Below, piece after piece: positions 42,091 to 50,423 of a DNA stretch of 53,914 bases (position 1 is its first letter; every line of letters begins with the position of its first letter). The notes below the pieces were generated by a model, which worked only from the letters and a program-made list of their open reading frames with translations, had not been told where the DNA came from and did no database searches. Origin of the DNA: Candidatus Aminicenantota bacterium (GTDB taxonomy: Bacteria; Acidobacteriota; Aminicenantia; Aminicenantales; CALLJL01); assembly GCA_026416195.1 (NCBI GenBank), contig JAOAFQ010000157.1:1-53914 (forward strand), written 5' to 3'. The position numbers were made by a program, and so were the translations under genes.

Positions 42091-43536
42091 TTAAAATTTT
42101 TGGATTCGTCGATAAAGATCTATATATTCCTGAGCAGTTTTCTCCCAAGAAAAATCAGCCGCCATGGCCTGCTTAATTAAAGAAGACCAGAGATTAGGCT
42201 GAGAGTAGACAGCTAAAGCTCGCTTAGTAGCTTCAATTAAAGCTTGGGTTGAATATTCTTTAAATTTAAAACCATTTCCCCGTAAGGTCAAAGGATCAAA
42301 CTCGACAACCGTATCTTCAAGTCCACCAACAGCTCGGACAATAGGAATAGTTCCATAACGTAAGCTATACATTTGAGTAAGACCACACGGTTCAAATCTT
42401 GAAGGAATAAAAAAGAAATCGCAACCAGCAATAATTAAATGGGCCAAAGATTCATCAAAAGCAATTTTGACTCTGAGGAAATTCCTTTTTTCTTTTTGAA
42501 GATCAAGAAGGAGATCCTGGTATTTTTTTTCCCCTTGACCAAGAATGACTAATCTCAACCCCAAGGAAAAAAGACTTTCAAGACTTTCGATCAGAAGATC
42601 AAAACCTTTTTGATTTGCTAAGCGACTTACTATTCCGGCTAAAGGCTTTTCAATTAAGTCGGTCGGCAATTTAAAATAACGAAGTAACTCTTCCTTACAT
42701 TTTCTTTTTCCAGATAGATCTTGAGAATTAAAATGAAAGGGAAGAAGTGGGTCTTTCTCTGGATCCCAGATCGATTGATCAATACCATTTAAAATGCCAA
42801 AAAGAACAGAAGAACGTTCTCTTAGAACACCATCTAAGCCATAACCATATTCAGGTTGCTGAATTTCACGACTATAAGTCGGGCTAACTGTCGAAATGGC
42901 ATCAGAATAGATTAAACCAGCCTTAAGAAAATTGACCTGACCATAAAATTCCATTTCTTTCCAATGAAAAACTTGGGCTGGCAAACCAACTTTTTCAATC
43001 ACTTCAGGCGGGAAAAGACCCTGGTAAGCTAAATTATGGATGGTAAATAGGGTTCTGGTAGATTTGAAAAAATGGTCTTCTTTATAAAGATAACGAAGAT
43101 AAGCTAAAGAGCAAGCAGCTTGCCAATCATGGGCATGAATAATGTCGGGTTTAAAACCGATGGTTTTCATCGCTTCCAAAGAAAAAAGGCAATAAAAAGA
43201 AAATCGCTCAGCATTATCAGGATGATCACCAAGAGGGGTTCCATAAAGTCCTTCCCTCGCATAATAAGCGTCGTTTTGGATGAAAACAACCCGAAAAGGA
43301 GATAATTTTGATTCCCACAGGGGAACTTTAATCTCCTTCCCTTGCCATCGGCCATTCAACTCGGCTATCTTGTGAAGAGGCAAATTTTTTTGCTGAATAT
43401 CAAGATAAAAAGGGAGAAAAAGACAGATTTCCAACCCAAGGGAAGTAAGAGAGTAGGGCAACGAGCCAACCACATCCCCTAAACCTCCAGTTTTACAATA
43501 AGGAATGGCTTCTGAAGCTAGAAAAGAAACTTTCAT
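42091..43536 (-). CDS. glgA: Glycogen synthase (GT5)
   Basis: The 481-residue protein is a bacterial-type glycogen synthase: the nucleotide-sugar loop KTGGLGDVVGSLPYSL near residue 15, HAHDWQAACSLAYLRY, ILNGIDQSIWDPEKDP, and the C-terminal PSRFEPCGLTQMYSLRYGTI followed by VRAVGGLEDTVVEFD with the catalytic-site acids. It elongates alpha-1,4-glucan from ADP-glucose (or UDP-glucose). It supplies the polymer on which the GH57 enzymes encoded at 26-31 kb would act. The ATG at 43534-43536 has no Shine-Dalgarno but an extended -10 box 6 nt upstream. Confidence 0.95.
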   Translation of the reverse strand: MKVSFLASEAIPYCKTGGLGDVVGSLPYSLTSLGLEICLFLPFYLDIQQKNLPLHKIAELNGRWQGKEIKVPLWESKLSPFRVVFIQNDAYYAREGLYGTPLGDHPDNAERFSFYCLFSLEAMKTIGFKPDIIHAHDWQAACSLAYLRYLYKEDHFFKSTRTLFTIHNLAYQGLFPPEVIEKVGLPAQVFHWKEMEFYGQVNFLKAGLIYSDAISTVSPTYSREIQQPEYGYGLDGVLRERSSVLFGILNGIDQSIWDPEKDPLLPFHFNSQDLSGKRKCKEELLRYFKLPTDLIEKPLAGIVSRLANQKGFDLLIESLESLFSLGLRLVILGQGEKKYQDLLLDLQKEKRNFLRVKIAFDESLAHLIIAGCDFFFIPSRFEPCGLTQMYSLRYGTIPIVRAVGGLEDTVVEFDPLTLRGNGFKFKEYSTQALIEATKRALAVYSQPNLWSSLIKQAMAADFSWEKTAQEYIDLYRRIQKF

Positions 43537-43542
43537 AAAATT

Positions 43543-43551
43543 ATTTTAACA
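43543..43551 (-). promoter_or_regulatory. Extended -10 promoter giving a leaderless glgA mRNA
   Basis: Minus-strand TGTTAAAAT (43543-43551) is an extended -10 element (TGn + TAAAAT). Exactly 6 nt (AATTTT) follow, then the ATG of glgA. No good -35 box is present at 17 nt, as is common with extended -10 promoters. Confidence 0.55.
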
Positions 43552-43630
43552 TAAATAATTTTAACGCAGAATTATATAGATTTGGTTGCGTAAAAAAAAG
43601 CTCAAAGTTAAGATGAAAGAGGTAAAAACA

Positions 43631-44014
43631 ATGAAAAAAGTGGCGGCGGCTGTCATTGAAAAAGACGGCTACATCCTTTTGGCTCGCCGTAAAAAAGAAA
43701 AAAAATGGGGTGGCTTTTTAGAATTTCCTGGGGGAAAGATTTTGCCCGATGAGAATCCAGCCAAAGGCTTAAGTCGAGAATTACAGGAAGAATTTGGGGT
43801 GGAAGTTAAAATCGTCGAATTTCTCGGTGTCTTTAAAAATGAAACAGTGCAACCTGAAATTGAACTTTGGGTTTTTCGAGCCAAAATGGTTAGAAGTCCA
43901 GCTTACCTTATTGACCATGATGAAGTCATCTGGGTTCAACCCCAGGCGATTCCTCTGGCCGAGCTTTTGCCTCTTGATCGAGAGATAGTCCCTTTGCTTT
44001 TAAAAGCAAAATGA
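43631..44014 (+). CDS. mutT: MutT-type Nudix hydrolase
   Basis: The protein has a perfect Nudix box, GGKILPDENPAKGLSRELQE followed by EFGV (GX5EX7REUXEEXGU), and the MutT-like start VAAAVIEKDGYILLARRKKE. MutT hydrolyses 8-oxo-dGTP to the monophosphate, preventing mutagenic incorporation; the short length (127 residues from this start) fits. I choose ATG 43631 because AGAGGT lies about 8 nt upstream; an upstream in-frame TTG at 43586 would add a basic 15-residue tail. Its last codons overlap the next gene (ATGA, 44011-44014). It is divergent from glgA. Confidence 0.88.
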   Translation: MKKVAAAVIEKDGYILLARRKKEKKWGGFLEFPGGKILPDENPAKGLSRELQEEFGVEVKIVEFLGVFKNETVQPEIELWVFRAKMVRSPAYLIDHDEVIWVQPQAIPLAELLPLDREIVPLLLKAK

Positions 44015-45189
44015 AGAAAAAAAATTTTGACACTTTAATTCTTCAACCTGGTAAGGAAAAACCAGTCCTTCAACGACATCATTGGATATTTTCAGGAGCG
44101 GTCAAAACTTTTCCTGATTGTGAAAATGGCAGTATCGTCGCCATTAAAGATTACCAAGGCCACCATCTAGGTTATGCTTATTTTAATCGCCATTGCTCAA
44201 TTGTCGCCAGGATGATAAGCTTTGGTCAAGAATTGCCAGAAAAGGCTCTTGAAACTAACTTAGAGCGAGCTATCAAATTAAGGGAAATCTTTTTTAATGG
44301 CAAAGATAATGCTTACAGACTCATTAATGGTGAAGGTGATAATTTACCTGGTCTTGTTGTTGACCGATATAACGATGTTCTGGTCATTCAGATAACGACT
44401 TTAGGTATGGAAAAACTCAAGACTTGGCTGCTAGATTGGCTAATCACGCGTCTTAAGCCTAAATCTATTTTAGAGAGAAGTGTCGGGCCATCCCGTCGAC
44501 AAGAAGGACTAGATGACTTTGAAGCTTGGATCTATGGTCAAGCCCTCTTTTCCACTGAAATTGTTGAGAATGAAGCTCACTTTTTGGTTGACTTTACTCA
44601 TCCCCAGAAAACTGGATTCTATCTTGATCAAAGGGAAATGAGGAAGTTGGTCAGACAATTAGCCAAGGGCCGAAAAGTTCTTGACTGTTTCGCCTATACT
44701 GGCGCCTTTGCGGTTAACGCATTGATTGGCGGGGCCGCGAAAGTTGAGCTTGTAGAGTCTTCACCTTACTCCCTTGACATGGCTAAAAAAAATTTAGAGA
44801 AAAATGGTTTCCAGCCTGATAGTTACAGGCTTCATCACGAAGATGTTTTCGTTTTCCTTCGCCAAGCCGAATTGGATGTTGATTTCATTATTCTCGATCC
44901 CCCGGCCTTTGCTAAGAAAAAGAGTGATCTAATGTCTGCCAGTCGTGGTTACAAAGATATTAATCGCTTAGCTATGCTTCATCTTCCTTCTGAAGGTCTT
45001 CTCTTGACTTTTTCTTGTTCACATTATGTTGACGATATCCTATTTCAGCAAATTCTTTTTAAAGCGGCCTTGGAAGCCGGAAAAAGGATCAGAATTTTGC
45101 AGCGCATGCGGCACAGCTTTGATCATCCTTTGAATATCTTTCATCCAGAAAGCCATTATCTCAAAGGTTTCTTACTTTATCTCGATTAA
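44011..45189 (+). CDS. RlmI-type class I rRNA m5C methyltransferase
   Basis: The 392-residue protein has an N-terminal PUA domain (about 1-75, HHWIFSGAVKTFPD), a linker domain (YRLINGEGDNLPGLVVDRYN) and a SAM methyltransferase core: DQREMRKLVRQLAKGRKVLD, CFAYTGAFAVNALIGGA, the NPPY-like IILDPPAFAKKKSDL and LLTFSCSHYVDDILF with the cysteine of the m5C family. The closest known type is RlmI, which methylates C1962 of 23S rRNA. It overlaps mutT by 4 bp, so translation is coupled. Confidence 0.88.
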   Translation: MKKKNFDTLILQPGKEKPVLQRHHWIFSGAVKTFPDCENGSIVAIKDYQGHHLGYAYFNRHCSIVARMISFGQELPEKALETNLERAIKLREIFFNGKDNAYRLINGEGDNLPGLVVDRYNDVLVIQITTLGMEKLKTWLLDWLITRLKPKSILERSVGPSRRQEGLDDFEAWIYGQALFSTEIVENEAHFLVDFTHPQKTGFYLDQREMRKLVRQLAKGRKVLDCFAYTGAFAVNALIGGAAKVELVESSPYSLDMAKKNLEKNGFQPDSYRLHHEDVFVFLRQAELDVDFIILDPPAFAKKKSDLMSASRGYKDINRLAMLHLPSEGLLLTFSCSHYVDDILFQQILFKAALEAGKRIRILQRMRHSFDHPLNIFHPESHYLKGFLLYLD

Positions 45190-45220
45190 TTTTTTCAATT
45201 TAAATTAGCCCTAAAGAACG

Positions 45221-45246
45221 AAAAAACTTCAATAAAAAACTTCAAT
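45221..45246. repeat. Perfect tandem 13-bp duplication
   Basis: AAAAAACTTCAAT occurs twice head to tail (45221-45233 and 45234-45246) in the spacer after the RlmI-type gene. Only two units are present. It may be a replication slippage product. Confidence 0.8.
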
Positions 45247-45296
45247 CAGGAAGAAAAAATGAATAAAATAGATTAACCAGTTAGGAGTTATAAGTT

Positions 45297-45356
45297 ATGA
45301 CTAAAAGGGGAGGCGACTTTTATAAAAGGCTTAGAAGAGGAGGTCGAAATGACTGA
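45297..45356 (+). CDS. Possible 19-codon leader ORF overlapping the next gene
   Basis: ATG 45297 opens a frame reading MTKRGGDFYKRLRRGGRND and stops at TGA 45354-45356, 6 nt inside the membrane-protein gene (ATG 45349). It has its own AGGAG about 9 nt upstream, and the Shine-Dalgarno of the membrane-protein gene lies inside it. The predicted peptide is very basic. It could be a translationally coupled leader or a chance frame. Confidence 0.3.
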   Translation: MTKRGGDFYKRLRRGGRND

Positions 45357-45828
45357 CCTTAGGCAATTTGAACAAACCTTTATCAAAACTTTCAAAGGAC
45401 AAACCAAGATTGCCCTACTCTCTTTTGGATTTATTGCTTTCATAGTGATTATTGAAGAAATTCTAAGATATTCCTCGCGACCATTCTATGGCTGGGGCGG
45501 AATCGCCTTTAGCCAATTATCTAAATGGCGCTATCTTATTTACGCTTTTTCTGTAGCGGTTCTTATTTCAATGCGGCTTATCCAAGGGATCTTAACTAGA
45601 ATTTCGCCTGAAATTGATTTCCATCAGGCTTTACAACGTCTAAGTTTAGGAACGCTTATCCCAATATGTTTAGCTGAAGTTCCAGCCATCCTTGGTTTTA
45701 TTTTTTTTCTTTTGACTGGATTAGTCAGGGATTTCTATGTCCTCACCATTGTTTCAGTTATTCTTCTCTTCATGTACTTTCCTCGAAAAAGTTTATGGCA
45801 GGAAAAACTTGGCCGCTTTTTTAGTTAA
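45349..45828 (+). CDS. Four-helix integral membrane protein of unknown function
   Basis: The 159-residue protein has a short polar N-terminus and four hydrophobic segments (about ALLSFGFIAFIVIIEEIL, YLIYAFSVAVLISMRLI, LIPICLAEVPAILGFIFFLL and FYVLTIVSVILLFMYFP). I do not recognise a family. GAGGAGG 7 nt before the ATG is a strong Shine-Dalgarno. It stands 59 nt before a remnant of an M1-family peptidase, and a small membrane protein beside an M1 peptidase may once have formed a functional set; that is inference. Confidence 0.7.
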   Translation: MTDLRQFEQTFIKTFKGQTKIALLSFGFIAFIVIIEEILRYSSRPFYGWGGIAFSQLSKWRYLIYAFSVAVLISMRLIQGILTRISPEIDFHQALQRLSLGTLIPICLAEVPAILGFIFFLLTGLVRDFYVLTIVSVILLFMYFPRKSLWQEKLGRFFS

Positions 45829-45887
45829 TTTTTTATCTAAGCTCTACTCGAGAAAGAAATAAAAAACTAGAGAAGAGGAAAAAATGA

Positions 45888-46502
45888 CATTTGGGCGAAG
45901 GAAAGATGCTTAGAAGGCTTCGGGAATTTCAGAATCGTTTCCGCTTCGAACATCCTCAAAGTGAAGACTTCTTTCAAGTGATAGAAGAAATCACCGGCCA
46001 AGATTTTAGCTGGTTCTATCAAACCTTTTTCCAATCGGCCAAAACCTTCGATCACGGAATTGCCTCGTTGCAATCCTGGCTTAAGCCTCCTAAATTAATT
46101 AGGCTCTTTGATGAAGGGGGGATTAAGAAAGAAATTAATTGGCAAGAGGTCAAATCATCCTTAAACGAAACGAAAACTTATTTCAATGAAATTGTAGTCA
46201 GGCGTTATGAAGAGGCTAAAGTATCCCCTTATTTCCCCTTGATAATTAAATTTGTCTATGAGGATAACTCAGAAGAAATCAAAACCTGGGATGGACAAGA
46301 AAGATGGATTCATTTTATCACAGAAAAACCTACTCGAGTTCGATATGTGAGATTTGATCCGGATAATATTTGGGTAATCGACGCTAATTGGGCTAATAAT
46401 AGTCGCTCTTTGGAAAGTCATAATCAAGGGGTTTTTCGTCAAGCGGTCTCATTTCTTTTCATTCTTCAAAACTTCTTTCTTCTTTTGAGCGGATTGGTTT
46501 AA
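45888..46502 (+). pseudogene. 3' remnant of an M1-family metallopeptidase gene
   Basis: The frame encodes only the C-terminal part of an M1-type aminopeptidase: LGEGKMLRRLREFQNRFRFE, EDFFQVIEEITGQDFSWFYQ, then the C-terminal beta domain ending VRFDPDNIWVIDANWANNSR and a hydrophobic tail. The zinc site HExxH and the gluzincin core are missing. The frame is closed upstream by TGA 45885-45887. A good Shine-Dalgarno and ATG 45884 directly precede it but read out of frame (MTFGRRKDA, stop at 45911-45913), as expected if a deletion fused the original start region to the 3' part. Translation could restart at ATG 45906 after GAAGGAAAG, giving a truncated protein without catalytic residues. Confidence 0.65.
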
Positions 46503-46774
46503 AAGGAGAAACAAAGTTTTTAATGAGGCATCTTAGGCGCTTTAAAAAAGGACAATTGCATCAACCTAGGGGATTTCCTGAAAGCAGCTGGTCAATTATA
46601 TCTTTTGATCAGGATTGCTGACCAAGTGTTTGTTCTCAGTAGCTGTTATTATTTTGCCTTACAGCTAAGAACCAATTTTGCCTATTAGATAATATAAGAT
46701 ATTGAATGAAAATAAGGGAACTATCCCCAGATAAGTTTCGTTTATTCTAATGATAAACTCCAGTGGAGGAAAAG

Positions 46775-47611
46775 ATGGTCAAAAACAGAACTAAAATAAA
46801 ATTAGGCAATTTTTTAATTCTTCTAATTATTCTTATGATGCTTTCTTTAGCCCAGGCAAAGGCCTCTCACTCTGAAAAGGAAAGTCAAGAAGAATTTTTT
46901 CAAAATCTTCCTCTAAATGTCCAAGGTAATTTTGCTTTAGACAACATCAATGGATTAGTCCAAATTATGACCTGGCCCCAGCCTATGGTGGAAATAAAAG
47001 CGATAAAAAAGACAAAAAAGGACCTTAAGCATCTTAAACTTGTCCGGATAGAAATTAAATCGACCGAGGATCGAATCATCGTGAAGACAGTTTATCCCCG
47101 CCAAAGAAACATTGAGGTCTCGGTCGATTATGAAATAAAGTTACCGGAAAATTTGGCTGAAACTTCTTTAAAGGTAATTAATGGCCAGATCAAAATTTTA
47201 GGGCCACTTAGCCGAGTCAAAGCTACAACTGTCAATGGCTCTATTGAATCCCAAGGGCCTATCGGTTCAGCTGATTTTTCAGCTGTTAATGGAGCCATTG
47301 AAGCTAAAATTACTTCTGGCCCAACCAGAATAGAAACAGTCAATGGAGCTATTAACTGTTATCTCTACTCTCTCATTGACAACTTATTTCTTGAAACCGT
47401 TAATGGCCCAATTGAAATAAAAATAGCTTCTGAAGGAAAGCTTAATGCCTATCTCGAGGCCAAAACGACTAATGGAGCAATCGTCGTGGATTTTCCGATC
47501 GTTTTTCAAGGAATGACTAAAGAAAAAGGTTATTTGGAAGGACAAATTGGTCAAGGAGGTCCTCTCATGCGTTTACGAACAATCAATGGATCAATTCGAC
47601 TAAGCCGATAA
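46775..47611 (+). CDS. Exported DUF4097-type beta-repeat protein
   Basis: The protein has a signal peptide (LILLIILMMLSLAQAKA) and a series of short beta repeats with the recurring V/T-N-G-x-I motif (KVINGQIKI, TVNGSIES, AVNGAIEA, TVNGAINC, TVNGPIEI, TTNGAIVV, TINGSIRL). This is the stacked-strand pattern of DUF4097/GIN-like surface or periplasmic proteins; the function is unknown. I start at ATG 46775 because GGAGG lies 5 nt upstream; the in-frame GTG at 46763 overlaps that site. The 272 bp upstream (46503-46774) hold no gene I can support; they may include further debris from the M1 peptidase region. Confidence 0.8.
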   Translation: MVKNRTKIKLGNFLILLIILMMLSLAQAKASHSEKESQEEFFQNLPLNVQGNFALDNINGLVQIMTWPQPMVEIKAIKKTKKDLKHLKLVRIEIKSTEDRIIVKTVYPRQRNIEVSVDYEIKLPENLAETSLKVINGQIKILGPLSRVKATTVNGSIESQGPIGSADFSAVNGAIEAKITSGPTRIETVNGAINCYLYSLIDNLFLETVNGPIEIKIASEGKLNAYLEAKTTNGAIVVDFPIVFQGMTKEKGYLEGQIGQGGPLMRLRTINGSIRLSR

Positions 47612-47659
47612 AACTTTTTATTCAAGGTGGATTATTAAAGCTTAAAAATAATTTTGAAA

Positions 47660-49057
47660 ATGAAGATAACCTTTTTAGGGGCTTGTCGGCAAGTAACAGG
47701 CTCAGCCTTTTTGGTTGAAACAGAAGGGAAGAGGTTATTAGTCGACTGTGGTCTTTATCAAGAAAGACCTTATCTGGAAAGAAATTGGCATCCCTTTCCC
47801 ATAGAGCCTACTTCAATTGAGGCCATTATTCTTACCCATGTTCATCTCGATCATAGCGGACTTTTGCCCAAAATCGTTAAGGAAGGATTCAATGGCCCCA
47901 TTTATATGACACCAATAACCGCTGATTTATTGCCTATTGTTTTACTTGATGCCGCGCATCTCCAGGAAGAAGATGCTGCTTTTAAGCGGAAACGACATCA
48001 AAGAGAGGGTCGAAAAGGACCTTATCCAGAAATTCCCCTTTATACCGAGCAAGAGGCTCGCCGGGTTTTCTCAATGATAAAAAAAGTCAATTATAGAGAA
48101 AAGATAAAATTAGGTCGAAATTTAAATTTTATCTTACATGACGCAGGCCACATTTTGGGATCAGCTATGGTCGAAATATCAATCCAGCAAAGCGGAAGAG
48201 AAAAAAATATTATTTTTACTGGCGATATTGGTCAAAGGAATAAACCTCTGGTTAAAGAACCATCTATTTTTGAAAGGGCTGATTTCGTCCTTATGGAAGC
48301 AACTTATGGCGATAAAAACCATGAAGATCCTGAAGATATTCCGACTATGTTAACTAGGATAATCAATGAAACGGTGATGGCCGGAGGCAATCTTGTTATT
48401 CCTATTTTTGCCATCGAACGAGCTCAGGAAGTTTTATTTTATTTAAGTTCGCTTACGCGAGAAAAAAAGATTCCCCCATTACTTTGTTTCCTTGATAGTC
48501 CTATGGCCCTCGAAGTGACTCAAGTTTTTGAGAAGCATCAAGAAAGTTTTGATGAGGAGACACTGGCTCTTTATCGTTCGCATCAGGATCCTTTTCATTT
48601 TCCTGGTCTTAAAATGATTCGCACAATAAATGAATCTAAAGCGATTAATAAAATTCGAGGGTCCTGTATAATCATGGCCGGATCAGGCATGTGTACGGGC
48701 GGTCGAATCAAACATCATTTAGTTCACAACATTGCTCGGCCAGAATCAACTATTTTATTCGTTGGCTACCAAGCCAAAGGAACTTTGGGGCGGCAAATTC
48801 TTGATGGACAATCCGAAGTACGCATATTAGGACAGTTTTATCCAGTGAGAGCTCGCATCGAACAGATCCAAAGCTTTTCAGCTCATGCGGATCGCCAGTC
48901 TCTTCTTGGCTGGCTGGCTGCTTTTAAAGAACCACCCGAAAAAATTTTTCTAATTCATGGGGAAGAGGAAACTTTAGAGAATTTCGCTCAAGCCATCGTC
49001 GCCCAATTTCCCTCTGTTTTGGTTCCCCATTATCAGCAAGTAGTTGAGCTTGACTAG
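47660..49057 (+). CDS. Beta-CASP metallo-beta-lactamase-fold ribonuclease
   Basis: The protein is a full beta-CASP MBL hydrolase: LGACRQVTGSAFLVE, zinc motif HVHLDHSG, HDAGHILGSAMVE, IFTGDIGQRNKPL, MEATYGDKNHEDP, MAGSGMCTGGRIKHHL and SFSAHADRQSLLGW. Close relatives are CPSF-73-like and TTHA0252-like RNases which process or degrade RNA with two zinc ions. No KH domains are present, so it is the short bacterial type. I use ATG 47660; a TTG at 47654 is also in frame. No Shine-Dalgarno is evident; the gene follows the DUF4097 gene by 48 nt. Confidence 0.92.
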   Translation: MKITFLGACRQVTGSAFLVETEGKRLLVDCGLYQERPYLERNWHPFPIEPTSIEAIILTHVHLDHSGLLPKIVKEGFNGPIYMTPITADLLPIVLLDAAHLQEEDAAFKRKRHQREGRKGPYPEIPLYTEQEARRVFSMIKKVNYREKIKLGRNLNFILHDAGHILGSAMVEISIQQSGREKNIIFTGDIGQRNKPLVKEPSIFERADFVLMEATYGDKNHEDPEDIPTMLTRIINETVMAGGNLVIPIFAIERAQEVLFYLSSLTREKKIPPLLCFLDSPMALEVTQVFEKHQESFDEETLALYRSHQDPFHFPGLKMIRTINESKAINKIRGSCIIMAGSGMCTGGRIKHHLVHNIARPESTILFVGYQAKGTLGRQILDGQSEVRILGQFYPVRARIEQIQSFSAHADRQSLLGWLAAFKEPPEKIFLIHGEEETLENFAQAIVAQFPSVLVPHYQQVVELD

Positions 49058-49115
49058 TTTTATTCCTCAAAGATTCTTTCCTAAAGTCGGGCTTATTTCT
49101 TAGATAAGACTTAAA

Positions 49116-49565
49116 TCATGACAAGCTCGAAGTACAATAAGGGCAACGGGTTGCCTGGAAGTGAATCGATGAGAAACAATAGGGACAATTCTTCGTCGTG
49201 GGGACGGCGGCTGGAGCTTCAACTTGGCGTCGTAATTTGTTTATTTGGCGAATAATTAAGAAAATAGCTAAAGCCACAATCAAAAAACTAATGATCGTGT
49301 TGAGGAAAACACCAATATTCCAAGTAACTGCCCCAGCGTCTTTAGCAGCCTTTAAAGAAGCATAAGGACCAGCTGGTGTTCCTTCTTTTAGAACAAGGTA
49401 AAAATTAGAGAAATCAACTTTGCCTAGCCATAAGCCAATTGGCGGCATAATAACATCAACCACCAAAGAATTGACCATGGCCCCGAAGGCAGCCCCAATG
49501 ATGATACCTACAGCCATATCAATGACATTTCCACGCAAAGCAAATTCTTTAAATTCCTTTAACAT
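49116..49565 (-). CDS. mscL: Large-conductance mechanosensitive channel with C-terminal zinc ribbon
   Basis: The 149-residue protein begins as canonical MscL: FKEFALRGNVIDMAVGIIIG, AFGAMVNSLVVDVIMPPIG, then the second helix FLNTIISFLIVALAIFLII. Instead of ending in the usual cytoplasmic helical bundle it continues after about residue 120 with NCPYCFSSIHFQATRCPYC, a four-cysteine zinc ribbon. MscL opens under high membrane tension to release solutes in osmotic downshock. The zinc ribbon could hold the pentamer's cytoplasmic ends together or bind a partner. AAGGAG before the ATG supports the start. Confidence 0.93.
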   Translation of the reverse strand: MLKEFKEFALRGNVIDMAVGIIIGAAFGAMVNSLVVDVIMPPIGLWLGKVDFSNFYLVLKEGTPAGPYASLKAAKDAGAVTWNIGVFLNTIISFLIVALAIFLIIRQINKLRRQVEAPAAVPTTKNCPYCFSSIHFQATRCPYCTSSLS

Positions 49566-49648
49566 TTTTACTCCTTATTTATCGCTTTTTCAGCTTTATT
49601 TCTAGGCACAATTATTTATATTTTTTATTATAAGTCAATTGAAAAAAT

Positions 49649-50386
49649 TTAGTCATTAAGAAAACCTCTTTTATTTAAATTAGCCTCAACAAGAGGGTAG
49701 AGGAGTAATTCCTCCTCTTCGATATCCATCTTTATTCTATTCAATTTAAGAAAATTGCTAAGTCTCTCTTTCTCCTCTTTCGTGAAAAATTCAGCCATAA
49801 TAGCCGGCCAGCAACGAACTCCGACTGTTTGTAAATTGATCAGTGAACGAAGGGGATAAATAACAAAATCACCTTTAGCTCCGGTTATCTTCTCAAACTT
49901 TTTAGCTTCGACGGCTTTTAGGCTTACTCTTACTATTAGATTTTTAAAGTGAGCGATTTCTTGAGCAAAAGTTGAGTCAAAGCCAAAAAGCAAACCATTG
50001 GTTTCGAGGATGAATCTCATCATTGGAGCCTTTTTTTCCATTATTTCCAAAATTTTTATCAGATGAATTACCGCTTTCGGTCCAAGGATCGGCTCAGCTC
50101 CAGAAATTCTGACCTGGTTCAATCCCCTTGGCTTGGAAAGACTTAGTAAGATTTCAACGACTTCTTCGGGAGAATAGAAGTGGCCACAATTTTGCGGTTC
50201 GAGATGACGGCCAAGGTTCCAGCAATAAGCACAAAGAAAGGAGCAACCAACGGCATCAGCCGTGGCTATACCTCCATAAAAGCCTGTGGCTCGAAAACGA
50301 TAATATTTTCTTCTCTCACCGCTAAGGACAAGTTTTTCAACTTCCTTAGCTCTCTCGATGGGATCAAAAGGCAATTTAGATTCCAA
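49649..50386 (-). CDS. Radical SAM protein
   Basis: The protein has the radical SAM motif CSFLCAYCWN (CxxxCxxC), preceded by RKYYRFRATGFYGGIATADA, and followed by VRISGAEPIL in the position of the GGEP motif (here SGAEP) and LETNGLLFGF. It belongs to a small radical SAM group I recall from archaea and anaerobes; its reaction is unknown. An open frame continues upstream to a TTG at 50464 inside the GT-C gene, but I favour TTG 50384-50386 because TAAGGA lies about 5 nt upstream and the homology-like region begins soon after. Both starts are TTG, so the N-terminus is uncertain. Confidence 0.75.
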   Translation of the reverse strand: MESKLPFDPIERAKEVEKLVLSGERRKYYRFRATGFYGGIATADAVGCSFLCAYCWNLGRHLEPQNCGHFYSPEEVVEILLSLSKPRGLNQVRISGAEPILGPKAVIHLIKILEIMEKKAPMMRFILETNGLLFGFDSTFAQEIAHFKNLIVRVSLKAVEAKKFEKITGAKGDFVIYPLRSLINLQTVGVRCWPAIMAEFFTKEEKERLSNFLKLNRIKMDIEEEELLLYPLVEANLNKRGFLND

Positions 50387-50423
50387 CTTTTCCTTACCCT
50401 GATTTTGCCAAAATAAGCTTCTT

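Noticed and set aside
45317-45328. 12-bp palindrome CTTTTATAAAAG before the membrane protein gene
   Set aside because: No loop, all but two pairs A/T, and inside a candidate leader ORF; likely chance in AT-rich DNA.
46523-46621. 32-codon frame starting at ATG 46523
   Set aside because: The upstream AGGAG is about 15 nt away, too far for initiation, and the peptide resembles nothing; probably debris in the 272-bp spacer.
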